Shown piece after piece: positions 25,947-33,713 of a stretch of DNA of 64,000 nucleotides; the first letter of the stretch is position 1; the number at the start of each line of letters is the position of its first letter. This stretch comes from Acidaminococcaceae bacterium (GTDB taxonomy: Bacteria; Bacillota; Negativicutes; Acidaminococcales; Acidaminococcaceae), in the NCBI GenBank assembly GCA_022484685.1, contig JAKVKY010000004.1:25644-89643 (forward strand). Reading direction: 5' to 3'. Position numbers and translations under genes: made by a program. Under the pieces are notes generated by a model, which did not search any database, was not told where the DNA came from, and worked only from the letters and a program-made list of their open reading frames with translations.

Positions 25947-27458
25947 TCACACCTCTTCCGGATCGTCAAACCCCAGCAGCCAGGTGGCGATGAAACCTGC
26001 CACATAGGCTACGCCCAGTCCGGCCAGATATACCAGCATCTTGTCGGTGCTGGCTACTAACGGCAGGCCGGAGATGCCCATGGTGAAAGCGCCCACCACG
26101 AAGATGGCCTGGACCACGCCGCCGCAGGCGCCGCCGATGCAGGCGCCGATAAAAGGTTTGCCCAGGGGGAAGGTGACGCCGTAAATTAACGGCTCGCCCA
26201 CACCCATGATGCCGATAGGTAAAGCTACGGCCACCGTTTTTTTCAGGGCCGCGTTTTTGGTTTTACAGTAGACAGCCAGCGCCGCTCCGACCTGACCGCA
26301 GCCGGCCATGGCCTGGATGGGCAGCAGGATGTCGATGCCGAAATGATTGAGCAGTTCCGCGTGGATAGGGGTCATGCCCTGATGGATGCCCAGCATGACT
26401 AAAGGCAGCCAGCAGCCGCCCATGATGAAACCGGTGAGAGCGCCGCCCTTGTTCACGGCGGTGGTAGCCGCGGCGCCGATTACCTCGGAGAGAAAACTAC
26501 CCACGGGCTGGCAGACGCCGATGGCCACGAAAGTGGACAGCAGCACTACCAGGAAAGGCGTTAAAAATAAATCCAGGATCTCCGGTACATGTTTGTGCAG
26601 CCATTTTTCTAATTCCGCCGCAAAGAAAGCAATTAAAAGGACGGCGATGATGCCGCCCCGTCCGGGGAACAGTTTGGCACCGAAGAGGGTGATGTTGGCC
26701 AGGCCCGGATGGGAGATGACCGCCGCCATGACGCCGCCTAAAATGGGCGAGCCGCCGAATTCCTTAGCGGTGTTAAAACCAACGAAAAGGTTCATGCCCC
26801 AGAAGATGGCGTTGCCTGCCACGGCTAAAACCTGCAGGGCCGGGATCTGGGCCAGGGCCGGATTAAATTTAAAACAGAGGCTGAGGATACTGGTGATGAG
26901 GCCGCAGCCGATAAAAGCCGGCACCAGGGGCACGAAGATGTTAGCGATGCGTTTTAAGAGCAGCTTGCCCGGGGTGGCGTTGCGTTTACGGATCGCGTTG
27001 TGCAGGTCCTGACCGTCGCCAATCTTGGCGTGCTGCTGCAGGTCGGTGAAACTGGGAGCGCCGGCAGCTTGAGCTGACGCTGTCGTAGCGGCAGCAGCTT
27101 CGGACGTATTTTTAGTTGTGTCAGTCGCCGTCGTCTTCTTAGTCGCGTCCGCGGTAGCAGTTGCTTCAGCAGTTGTTGCCGTGGCGCCGGCAACTTTCTC
27201 AGCGGCCTGTCCTTCTGCTACCAGGGCGTTAAAAGCCGTCGTGACATTGGTGGCCTTACCGGGACCCAGCACAATTTGCCATTCGTCGTCGCTCTTATTG
27301 GTTCCCAGCACGCCGGGGATTTTTTTGAGCGCCTCCGCCGTAAAAGTTTCCCGGCGCACATGCAGACGCAGCCGCGTCATACAGTTGTGCGCCTCGATCA
27401 CGTTGGCGGCGGGGCCGACTACCTCTAAAATCTTTTGGGCCAGTTCCTGGTTGTTCAT
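25947..27458 (-). CDS. murP: PTS EIIBC component, MurNAc/muropeptide type
   Basis: Residues 1-85 form an EIIB domain (EVVGPAANVIEAHNCMTRLRL, with the phosphorylated Cys). A low-complexity Ala/Thr linker follows (about 88-130), then an EIIC domain with ten or so membrane segments (FVPLVPAFIGCGLITSIL, GVGEPLIYGVTFPLGKPFIGA). The family is glucose/sucrose-type; context with murQ and mupG identifies MurNAc or MurNAc-GlcNAc as substrate, taken up and phosphorylated on C6. There is no EIIA domain, so a separate EIIA must supply phosphate. ATG 27458 is 30 bp beyond murQ; its ribosome site is weak (GGGAAAGG, distant). Confidence 0.88.
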   Translation of the reverse strand: MNNQELAQKILEVVGPAANVIEAHNCMTRLRLHVRRETFTAEALKKIPGVLGTNKSDDEWQIVLGPGKATNVTTAFNALVAEGQAAEKVAGATATTAEATATADATKKTTATDTTKNTSEAAAATTASAQAAGAPSFTDLQQHAKIGDGQDLHNAIRKRNATPGKLLLKRIANIFVPLVPAFIGCGLITSILSLCFKFNPALAQIPALQVLAVAGNAIFWGMNLFVGFNTAKEFGGSPILGGVMAAVISHPGLANITLFGAKLFPGRGGIIAVLLIAFFAAELEKWLHKHVPEILDLFLTPFLVVLLSTFVAIGVCQPVGSFLSEVIGAAATTAVNKGGALTGFIMGGCWLPLVMLGIHQGMTPIHAELLNHFGIDILLPIQAMAGCGQVGAALAVYCKTKNAALKKTVAVALPIGIMGVGEPLIYGVTFPLGKPFIGACIGGACGGVVQAIFVVGAFTMGISGLPLVASTDKMLVYLAGLGVAYVAGFIATWLLGFDDPEEV

Positions 27459-27488
27459 GAACGCATACGACCTTTCCCAGTATAGTTC

Positions 27489-28391
27489 TTACATTAAAGT
27501 TAAAGCTTTGCCTAAGAAACCGCCGGCCACAGCCAGACGCTGGCGCGCGGCTTCCGGCGTAATATTCAGCACGGCCACCAGGCAGGCTTCCTTGGCGTTG
27601 CCCTGGGCTGCGGTCAAAGCCTGTACCGCTTTGTCCCGTTTACATTCCGCCACGGCCATGACAATCTGCACGGCCCGTTCCTGTAATTTTTCGTTGGCGC
27701 ATTTCACATCTACCATCAGGTTGCCGTAGACTTTGCCCAGCTTGACCATGGCGCCGGTGGAAAGCATGTTCAACAGCATTTTTTCCGCCGTGCCGGCCTT
27801 CATCCGGGTGGAACCGGTGATAACTTCGGGGCCCACCAGGGCGCACAAGTTAATATCGGCCTGCCGGCTGATGGCGGCATTTTCGGTGCAGCAGATGGCA
27901 ATGGTAGCGGCGCCGACTTTTTGCCGGGCATAGGTGAGGGCGCCCACCACATAGGGAGCGCGGCCGCTGGCCGAAAGACCTACCACCACGTCCCGGTTGG
28001 TAACGCTGCGGGCCGCTAAATCTTTGGCGCCCTGCTCCGGATTATCTTCCACATCTTCCTGGGCCCGGAACATGGCTTTTTCGCCGCCGGCCAGGAGGCC
28101 CTGGACCAATTCGGGGCTGGTGCTAAACGTAGGGGGACATTCGGCGGCGTCCAAAATTCCCAGCCGGCCGCTGGTACCGCAGCCTACATAAAAGAGCCGG
28201 CCGCCCCGGTGCAGATGGCTGGCGGTCACATCAATCGCTGCTGCCACCTGAGGCAGGATCTTATGGATCGCGTCCGCTACTTTGTGGTCCTCGTCGTTCA
28301 TGATCTGAACCAGTTCCAAGGTGGTGGCGTCGTCAATATTTTTGGTTTTGGCATTGCTTTGTTCCGTGGCTAAATTTTTTAAGTCGATCAT
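27489..28391 (-). CDS. murQ: N-acetylmuramic acid 6-phosphate etherase
   Basis: MurQ removes lactate from MurNAc-6P to give GlcNAc-6P. The 300-residue protein shows the SIS fold and family motifs: FYVGCGTSGRLGILDAAECP, VVGLSASGRAPYVVGAL and GPEVITGSTRMKAGTAEK. Its ATG (28391-28389) overlaps the stop of the LysR gene as ATGA, indicating translational coupling. With murP and mupG it forms a complete route from muropeptide sugar uptake to GlcNAc-6P, as used for peptidoglycan recycling or scavenging. Confidence 0.95.
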   Translation of the reverse strand: MIDLKNLATEQSNAKTKNIDDATTLELVQIMNDEDHKVADAIHKILPQVAAAIDVTASHLHRGGRLFYVGCGTSGRLGILDAAECPPTFSTSPELVQGLLAGGEKAMFRAQEDVEDNPEQGAKDLAARSVTNRDVVVGLSASGRAPYVVGALTYARQKVGAATIAICCTENAAISRQADINLCALVGPEVITGSTRMKAGTAEKMLLNMLSTGAMVKLGKVYGNLMVDVKCANEKLQERAVQIVMAVAECKRDKAVQALTAAQGNAKEACLVAVLNITPEAARQRLAVAGGFLGKALTLM

Positions 28392-29299
28392 AAAATCACC
28401 CTTTCCGACCAATTCTTAGTTTTATTATACCGCGCCAGGTGCTCTATCGCAAAGTCCAAAAAACATTGCACGGCCCGGGAGGCGCGTTTTTTATTTTTCA
28501 GGGCCAGGGCGATCCGGCGGGAGTAAGGCGGATCGGTTTCCCGGATGGCGATGCGGTAGCTGTTATGAAGCAGCACCAGCTCCGCCAGGATGGCGATGCC
28601 CAGTCCGTTTTCCACCATGCTCATGATGGTGTAGTCGTCCTCAGTCCGGTACTCGATTTCCGGCGTGATCTTATTCTGCCGGAACATTTCCGGCACTTCT
28701 TTGTGGTTGCCTTCTTCCAGGAGGATGACCGGTTCCTGACCAAAAATTTTAAGGGGTACCCGCTCCGCCTTGGCGTACGGATGATTCAGGGGCAGCACGG
28801 CCAGCATCCTGTCTTCCAGCAGCGGATACACTTCCAGGTCCTTCGGCGCCGGCAGGGCCACGAAACCTAAATCCACGCTGCCTTCCTGGATCCAGGTCTC
28901 GGTATCTTTGTAGTTGCCCGGATGCAGCTCGAACTTGATGCGGGGATGGATGACCCGGAAATCTTTCAGGAGCGGCGCCAGGATGGTACTGGAAATACTG
29001 GAAAAGCTGCCGATGCGGATGAGGCCGCTTTCGATGCCCAGCAGCTCGGCATTTTTCTCGGACAGTTCCTCGTAGGCATGGCTCAGCTGCCGCACGTACG
29101 GGAGCAGCTGCTCCCCGTCGCTGGTGAGGGAGACGCCGGCGTGGTTGCGGTTCAGTAGCGTCACGCCCAGTTCTTCTTCCAGGGAGGCCACAATCTGGCT
29201 CACCGCGGACTGGGAATAGTTACAATACGTGGCCGCCCGGGACAGGCTGCCGTATTCGATGATCTTCATGAAGACTTCGTATTTGGATTTTTTCATCAC
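28388..29299 (-). CDS. LysR-family regulator of the MurNAc operon
   Basis: The 303-residue protein has an N-terminal LysR helix-turn-helix (EVFMKIIEYGSLSRAATYCN, QSAVSQIVASLEEELGVTLL) and a two-lobed effector domain (LIRIGSFSSISSTILAPLLK, SMVENGLGIAILAELVLL). It is the first gene of the murQ-murP-mupG transcript and overlaps murQ by 4 bases. MurNAc operons are more often controlled by RpiR-type MurR proteins, so a LysR protein here is noteworthy. Its effector may be MurNAc-6P or a related sugar phosphate, which is not provable from sequence. Confidence 0.9.
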   Translation of the reverse strand: MMKKSKYEVFMKIIEYGSLSRAATYCNYSQSAVSQIVASLEEELGVTLLNRNHAGVSLTSDGEQLLPYVRQLSHAYEELSEKNAELLGIESGLIRIGSFSSISSTILAPLLKDFRVIHPRIKFELHPGNYKDTETWIQEGSVDLGFVALPAPKDLEVYPLLEDRMLAVLPLNHPYAKAERVPLKIFGQEPVILLEEGNHKEVPEMFRQNKITPEIEYRTEDDYTIMSMVENGLGIAILAELVLLHNSYRIAIRETDPPYSRRIALALKNKKRASRAVQCFLDFAIEHLARYNKTKNWSERVIL

Positions 29300-29355
29300 G
29301 TCACCGCCTATAAGAAAATATAAAGTACAATATTAAATAAATTCACTTTCCTTAT

Positions 29356-29384
29356 ATTATAAGTTCGGTTATAATAAGAGTCAA
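29356..29384 (-). promoter_or_regulatory. Promoter of the lysR-murQ-murP-mupG operon
   Basis: On the minus strand TTGACT (29384-29379) and TATAAT (29361-29356) are separated by 17 bp; the start is predicted near 29349, about 50 bases before the LysR start codon. Confidence 0.78.
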
Positions 29385-29502
29385 GAAACAAAACAAGTGG
29401 TCAGCTCCGTGTCGGTTTACTTCACCGGTTCAGGTTAACCACTTGCCCCCAATATAAACCCACCTTGGCCGTAAGGAGAAGTCCTTACGGCTCCTTTTTT
29501 TA
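29382..29502 (+). ncRNA. Candidate small RNA of about 120 nt with intrinsic terminator
   Basis: A TATAAT at 29370-29375 (weak -35) precedes a region that can form two hairpins. The first is closed by AAGTGGT (about 29395) and ACCACTT (about 29440), with an inner CGGT..ACCG. The second is a strong terminator, GCCGTAAGGA-GAAG-TCCTTACGGC followed by CTTTTTTT (29468-29502). No plus-strand gene follows before the convergent aspA gene, so the terminator implies a stand-alone transcript. No known RNA family was recognised. Confidence 0.5.
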
Positions 29503-29683
29503 TGGGCGAAAAATTACGGCGCTTAAAATGGGGGCCGCCGCTGTTCATAAAAAAATCACCCTGTCCTGTGGGGGCCTTACGACAGATAGTCGTAGCGTTC
29601 CAGGTCCGGCGCAGGGCAGGGAGATTAGCAAAAGTGAAAACGTACAGGCAAACCGGCAGGCGAGTGGGAGCCGGACTTCAGCT

Positions 29684-31054
29684 TCAGGCTTCTTTAGCCA
29701 GTTTCTGTTTGGCAGTCACGGTGACCGTGGCTGCTTTTTTTACCAGCAGGGCGTCCAAAATCTTTTTGGCTTCCACCGGCGTATGGGTCTTCAAAATATG
29801 GCTGACCGTATCGTAACCCAGTCTGCCGGTATAAGCGGTGCCGAAAGCGGCGGAGGCGGTCAGGTGCTTTAAGCAGTTGCCTTCGTCCGCGGTTAAAACT
29901 TCAATGCATCTGGTGCGGCAGATGACCACGGCCCGGGTCAAAAGGTCCAGGCTTTCCAACAGTCCGTCCGCCATCAGCGGGAAGAAAGCGTTCAGTTCAA
30001 ATTCGCCGTGAGCGGCGGCCATGGTGACGGCCAGGTCGTTAGCCATGACGCGCATGGCGCACTGCACCAGCATCTCGGGGATGACGGGGTTAACCTTGCC
30101 CGGCATGATGCTGCTGCCCTGCTGCAAAGGTTTTAAATGGATCTCGCCCAAAGCGCCGTCCGGACCGGCGTTCATCAGGCGCAGGTCATTGGCCATCTTC
30201 ATCAAATCCACGGCCAGGGTTTTCAAGGCGCCGGAAACTTCTACCAGCACGTCGTTATTCTGGGTGGCGTCTACTAAATCAGCAGCCGGACGCAGGGGCA
30301 GGCCGGTGACTTCCTGTAAATGGGCGTATACGCCTTCCCGGTAAGCGGGAGTGGCGGTGTTGCACATGCCGATGGCGGTGCCGCCTAAATTTACGGTCAG
30401 CAGATCTTCCTGCATGCGGGTCAGGCGTACGCAGTCACGGTACAAGGCGTGAGCGTACGCGCCAAACTCCCGGCCCAAAGTTACGGGCACGGCGTCTTCC
30501 AGTTCGGTGCGGCCCAGTTTCTGGATGTGGGCGTAGGCGGCAGCTTTAGCTTTCAGCGCCGTCTGCAGCTCCGTGCAGCCCCGGACCAGTTCCTGCAGCA
30601 TCTTGATCAGGGTAATGTGCAGGGCGGTAGGTACGGAATCATTGGTCGACTGGCCCCGGTTCACGTCGTCCACCGGATGGATGACGGCGTAACTGCCGGC
30701 GGGTTTGCCTAAAAAGTTCAGGGCCACGTTGGCTACGACTTCATCCACATTGAGGTTGGTCGAGGTGCCAGCGCCGCCCTGTAAGGTTTCGGTGGGGAAA
30801 TATGCATCATAGGAACCGGTTAAAATTTCATCGCAGGCTTGGGCGATGGTAGCGTAAAGACCTTTTTCCCGGACGCCCAGGTCTTCGTAAGTCAGGGCCG
30901 CCGCCTTTTTTACCAAAACCAGGTCGTGGATCAGCCGCAGGCTGACGCGTTTGTGCTGAAGGGGAAAATTTTCTACGGCGCGCTGCGTGTTGATGCCGTA
31001 CATAACCGTGTCATTTAATTTTACGGTGCCTAAGTTGTCTTGTTCCATTCTCAT
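29684..31054 (-). CDS. aspA: Aspartate ammonia-lyase
   Basis: The enzyme deaminates aspartate to fumarate plus ammonia, feeding anaerobic fumarate/succinate metabolism. In this 456-residue protein the superfamily signature is GSSIMPGKVNPVIPE. QGGAGTSTNLNVDEV and HPVDDVNRGQSTNDS favour aspartase over fumarase, which would have ETGSGTQSNMN-like residues. ATG 31054 (MRMEQDN) is chosen because GGAGG lies 11 bases upstream; the longer frame to 31105 has no ribosome site. The gene is monocistronic, and its leader contains an unexpected terminator-like hairpin. Confidence 0.93.
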   Translation of the reverse strand: MRMEQDNLGTVKLNDTVMYGINTQRAVENFPLQHKRVSLRLIHDLVLVKKAAALTYEDLGVREKGLYATIAQACDEILTGSYDAYFPTETLQGGAGTSTNLNVDEVVANVALNFLGKPAGSYAVIHPVDDVNRGQSTNDSVPTALHITLIKMLQELVRGCTELQTALKAKAAAYAHIQKLGRTELEDAVPVTLGREFGAYAHALYRDCVRLTRMQEDLLTVNLGGTAIGMCNTATPAYREGVYAHLQEVTGLPLRPAADLVDATQNNDVLVEVSGALKTLAVDLMKMANDLRLMNAGPDGALGEIHLKPLQQGSSIMPGKVNPVIPEMLVQCAMRVMANDLAVTMAAAHGEFELNAFFPLMADGLLESLDLLTRAVVICRTRCIEVLTADEGNCLKHLTASAAFGTAYTGRLGYDTVSHILKTHTPVEAKKILDALLVKKAATVTVTAKQKLAKEA

Positions 31055-31194
31055 AATTGATTTTTCCTCCTCATCACTAAAAAAATTCATCTCTAAAAAA
31101 TTCATTCCTCAAAATTCGTTCTTCAAAATTTTGCGTGGATAAAAAGTAATTTACCGCGTCCTGGCCGGGGACGGGAAAATTGTCTGGAAAAATA

Positions 31195-31269
31195 AAAAAG
31201 GCGGAAGCACTTTGCTTTCGCCTTTGAAATCTACAAGACCGATTATACTCCAAATAAAAGTTTTGTAAA
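31195..31269 (-). promoter_or_regulatory. aspA promoter with an immediate terminator-like hairpin (possible attenuator)
   Basis: On the minus strand TTTACA (31269-31264), a 16-bp spacer and TATAAT (31247-31242) form a good promoter. About ten bases after the predicted start a stem GGCGAAAGCA-AAG-TGCTTCCGCC is followed by TTTTTTATTTTT. Nothing else is transcribed from this side, so the hairpin lies in the aspA leader. Confidence 0.65.
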
Positions 31270-31361
31270 GAGGTTTTGTATACAAAAAACAAAAATATTT
31301 TAGTTAAAACGTCCCGGCCGGGCGAAAATCGGCCCGCTGCCGTTGCTAAAAATTTTTTAAA

Positions 31362-31406
31362 ACTGAGGCCGCCCTCAGTACGGAATCCTGGAAAGGGGCG
31401 TATAGT
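31362..31406 (+). promoter_or_regulatory. Second copy of the ACTGAGG-N4-CCTCAGT activator-type promoter
   Basis: ACTGAGG (31362-31368), CCGC and CCTCAGT (31373-31379) followed by ACGG reproduce the dyad at 11157-11182, and TATAGT at 31401-31406 again begins 17 bp after the ACGG. Both copies also share TGAAGGAAAGT just downstream of the -10. It drives the exported paralogue pair. Confidence 0.78.
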
Positions 31407-31504
31407 GAAAGTGAAGGAAAGTCTCAACAAGCCGGCGGCAATTTTTAAGGTAAGGCCGGCCGGCGGGCACGGTAAAAATTGGGAACGATAAAGGGGGAAG
31501 GAAG

Positions 31505-32041
31505 ATGAAACTTTACAGGAAACTGGCTCTCACGGTGTGTGCCGTGTCGCTGCTGACCCTGACGGCGCAGCCGGTGGCTCAGGCAGGCTTTAATATCGGC
31601 GGGATCCTGAACAAGCTTCCCGGCGTCTCCACGGAAAAGGGTACTGCCGGCAGCCAGGGCAAGAGCGGTAACCGCTACGAGGCGGCTACGTACAAGGAAC
31701 CCCAGATGGTGAAAAAAGACAGCATGGGTTACAGCGCCAGCGGTCCCGGCAGGCTCTTCGGCCATGTCTATTATGAAGGTGGTAAACCGGGAGCCAACGT
31801 CAAATTGCTGCTGACCTCGGAAAATGTGGATATCGATGGGAATATCTGCCGGAACGATGCTTATTATGTGACGACCACTAACGGTAACGGTGATTTCAGC
31901 ATCCCGGTGAAGACCGGCTTGTACGGCATCGTGGCCTGGAGCGGCACCTGGATCGGCACGGTCAACCATTATTCCGCGGATGATACGGCGGCGGACTGCA
32001 AACTGACGGACCGGAAGAAAGAGATTGTCTTTGAACATTAA
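31505..32041 (+). CDS. Exported protein with carboxypeptidase-regulatory-like domain
   Basis: The 178-residue product has a signal peptide (MKLYRKLALTVCAVSLLTLT...AQA), then the segment AGFNIGGILNKLPGVSTEKG that is nearly repeated in the next gene. A beta-sandwich-like domain follows (RLFGHVYYEGGKPGANVKLL, TTTNGNGDFSIPVKTGLYGI) of the transthyretin/CarboxypepD_reg kind. No catalytic residues are apparent; binding or structural function in the envelope is likely. ATG 31505 follows GGGGGAAGG. Its promoter carries the same dyad as the ydj-like operon, which suggests common induction. Confidence 0.72.
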   Translation: MKLYRKLALTVCAVSLLTLTAQPVAQAGFNIGGILNKLPGVSTEKGTAGSQGKSGNRYEAATYKEPQMVKKDSMGYSASGPGRLFGHVYYEGGKPGANVKLLLTSENVDIDGNICRNDAYYVTTTNGNGDFSIPVKTGLYGIVAWSGTWIGTVNHYSADDTAADCKLTDRKKEIVFEH

Positions 32042-32067
32042 CAGCTAACGAGCGAGAGGAGTGATTG

Positions 32068-32594
32068 ATGATGAAAAAAATGACCGGGCTGGCAGCTATC
32101 CTGCTGGCAACCCTGATGATCGCGGCGCCCCTGACGGCAGATGCCGGCTTTAATATCGGCGGGGTGCTGAACAAGATTCCCGGCGTATCCATAGATAAAG
32201 GCAAGACACCCAGCGTGCCGTCTAAAACGGGCGGCGGCACTAACGGCGCCGGCGAAACCATCGAGAAAAATGCGGACCGTCCCATGGCGGGAACAGTGCT
32301 GGCGAACGGAGCTCCGGCGCAACATTTTGGCGTTTATGTAGGGGCCCGGGCGTGAAGGTAGAGGTAGTGAACAATACCGTGGTCATCCACGGGGAAACCC
32401 ATAGTGAAGGGGCTACGGATGCTAACGGCAGCCTGAAGGAACTGGTTGTGCCTAACGGCAAGACCTACACTTTCATTATCTGGAGCGCCGGCTATGATCC
32501 CATCGTGAAATATAATGTGACCGCTCCCAGCGATCTGGGACGCATGACTACCAGCAGCTCCGGCGTAAAGTTTATCGATTTCAGGAATTACTGA
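32068..32594 (+). pseudogene. Paralogue of the upstream exported protein, interrupted by a frameshift
   Basis: The frame from ATG 32068 encodes a signal peptide and AGFNIGGVLNKIPGVSIDKG, closely matching the preceding protein, then stops at 32355 after GVYVGARA. The rest of the domain (VKVEVVNNTVVIHGETHS...TYTFIIWSAGYDP) continues in the -1 frame to 32594. Joining the frames at the GGGG run (32341-32344) gives an uninterrupted YVGGPGVKVEVVNN, so loss of one G explains the break. The downstream half retains good coding character, so the lesion is recent, a sequencing error, or read by -1 slippage. The gap to the previous gene is 26 bp. Confidence 0.72.
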
Positions 32595-32598
32595 GAAA

Positions 32599-32697
32599 TT
32601 TGGCTGGGCTAAATTTTAGCAGTGTCTGAAAAATTGGTCACGCCAAATTTTAGCAACGTCTAAAAATGGTTGTGCAAAATTTTTACGACGCATAAAA
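32599..32697 (+). repeat. Three imperfect 33-bp tandem repeats
   Basis: Units starting at 32599, 32633 and 32666 share TTGG..GC.AAATTTTAGCA..GTCT.AAAAA; the third is the most diverged. They fill the spacer between the paralogue pair and the next terminator. Confidence 0.6.
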
Positions 32698-32720
32698 TTT
32701 TAACTTCACAAAAATTTCAG

Positions 32721-32756
32721 CCGCGGGGAAAGTTTTTCCTCGCGGCATTTTCTCGT
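32721..32756 (+). terminator. Probable terminator after the exported paralogue pair
   Basis: GCCGCGGGGAAA pairs with TTTCCTCGCGGC, followed by ATTTTCTCG. The stem is strong but the T-run is interrupted. Confidence 0.65.
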
Positions 32757-32809
32757 TTCTATGGTATAATAGAGGCAACAAAATAAAAGTTCTCAAAGGA
32801 GTGAGCGAG

Positions 32810-33085
32810 ATGGATTTAAAATTTTTCTATATGCCCGGTTGTCCGTACTGCCAGCGTGCGGCTGGTGTGATCGCGGAACTGGAACAGGAGCATCCGGAAT
32901 ACAAAAAGATTAAGATTGATAAGATTAACGAAGTCCTGCATCCGCTGGAAGCGAAGAAGTACGATTATTATTATGTGCCGGCTTTCTTTGACGGCCAGAA
33001 AAAATTGTACGAAGCTCAGCCCGGCGACGACGCCGAAAAGATGCGCCAGATTTTAGGCGACATCCTGGCCGCGGCCGCCAAATAA
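32810..33085 (+). CDS. Glutaredoxin-like protein
   Basis: This 91-residue thioredoxin-fold protein has the active site MPGCPYCQRA near the N-terminus and the cis-Pro region YYVPAFF, as in glutaredoxins and NrdH-like proteins. It should reduce disulfides in the cytosol. ATG 32810 is used because GTG 32801 abuts the AAAGGAG ribosome site. A TATAAT at 32764-32769 gives its own promoter. The hotdog gene follows 28 bp later. Confidence 0.88.
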   Translation: MDLKFFYMPGCPYCQRAAGVIAELEQEHPEYKKIKIDKINEVLHPLEAKKYDYYYVPAFFDGQKKLYEAQPGDDAEKMRQILGDILAAAAK

Positions 33086-33113
33086 ATTTTACAACGAAAA
33101 GGGGCATCCGGTA

Positions 33114-33548
33114 GTGGATAAGCAGACTTGTCTGGAGTTTGTAAGGAAAGTTTACAGCATCAATAATTTTGTCAAGCTGTGCGACATTCAGTTCGACGAC
33201 ATGGAATGCGGTCAGGCCACCCTGAGCATGGTCATCGATCCCAATAAGCACACTAATTTGTATGGCATCGTCCACGGCGGTGCCCTGGAATCTTTAGCCG
33301 ATACGGCCATCGGCGCGGTGTGCGCCACGGTGGGCGCCCGGGTCATGACGTTGAGCATCACCACCAACTTTATTAAAAATATTCATCCCGGCGAAAAAGC
33401 GGTATGCGTGGCCAAGATCCGTCACCACGGCCGCACCACCATCATCGTGGACGCGGACATGTACAACCCGCAAAAACAATTGATGTGCCGGACCTTAGCC
33501 ACCATGTTCGTACGGGGTTCCTTCCCGGAAGTTCCGGCTAAGTGGTAA
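33114..33548 (+). CDS. Hotdog-fold (PaaI-type) thioesterase
   Basis: The 144-residue protein has the PaaI/YiiD hotdog pattern: TNLYGIVHGGALESLADTAIG with the catalytic-region HGG and Asp, then VMTLSITTNFIKNIHPGEKA and GRTTIIVDADMYN. Members hydrolyse acyl-CoA thioesters, often as housekeeping or aromatic-CoA thioesterases. Start is GTG 33114, 9 bases after AAAAGGGG. It shares a transcript with the glutaredoxin and ends at a bidirectional terminator. Confidence 0.88.
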   Translation: MDKQTCLEFVRKVYSINNFVKLCDIQFDDMECGQATLSMVIDPNKHTNLYGIVHGGALESLADTAIGAVCATVGARVMTLSITTNFIKNIHPGEKAVCVAKIRHHGRTTIIVDADMYNPQKQLMCRTLATMFVRGSFPEVPAKW

Positions 33549-33620
33549 GCAAACCGGATTTGTTGTGAGCAACAGTTGGGCGTAAATTTGTAGGCGTTGG
33601 CATAAGTTTAAACAAAAAAT

Positions 33621-33667
33621 AAAACCTGCAACTTGGAAGTGCGAGGCACTTTGCGGTTGCAGGTTTT
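33621..33667. terminator. Bidirectional terminator between the thioesterase gene and nrdD
   Basis: AAAACCTGCAAC pairs with GTTGCAGGTTTT, with an inner hairpin AAGTGC-GAG-GCACTT; T-runs follow on both strands. It serves both convergent genes. Confidence 0.85.
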
Positions 33668-33713
33668 TTGTTGTCTAAAATTACTTGTTGGGAAAATGGT
33701 GCGGTGCAGTTTT

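Noticed and set aside
29382..29502. SRP RNA, 6S RNA or tmRNA as identity of the candidate RNA
   Set aside because: The SRP GGAAGC loop, the 6S open bubble and tmRNA ends are all absent.
29465..29872. Plus-strand open frame overlapping the candidate small RNA terminator and the aspA 3' end
   Set aside because: It starts inside a terminator hairpin and runs antisense into aspA.
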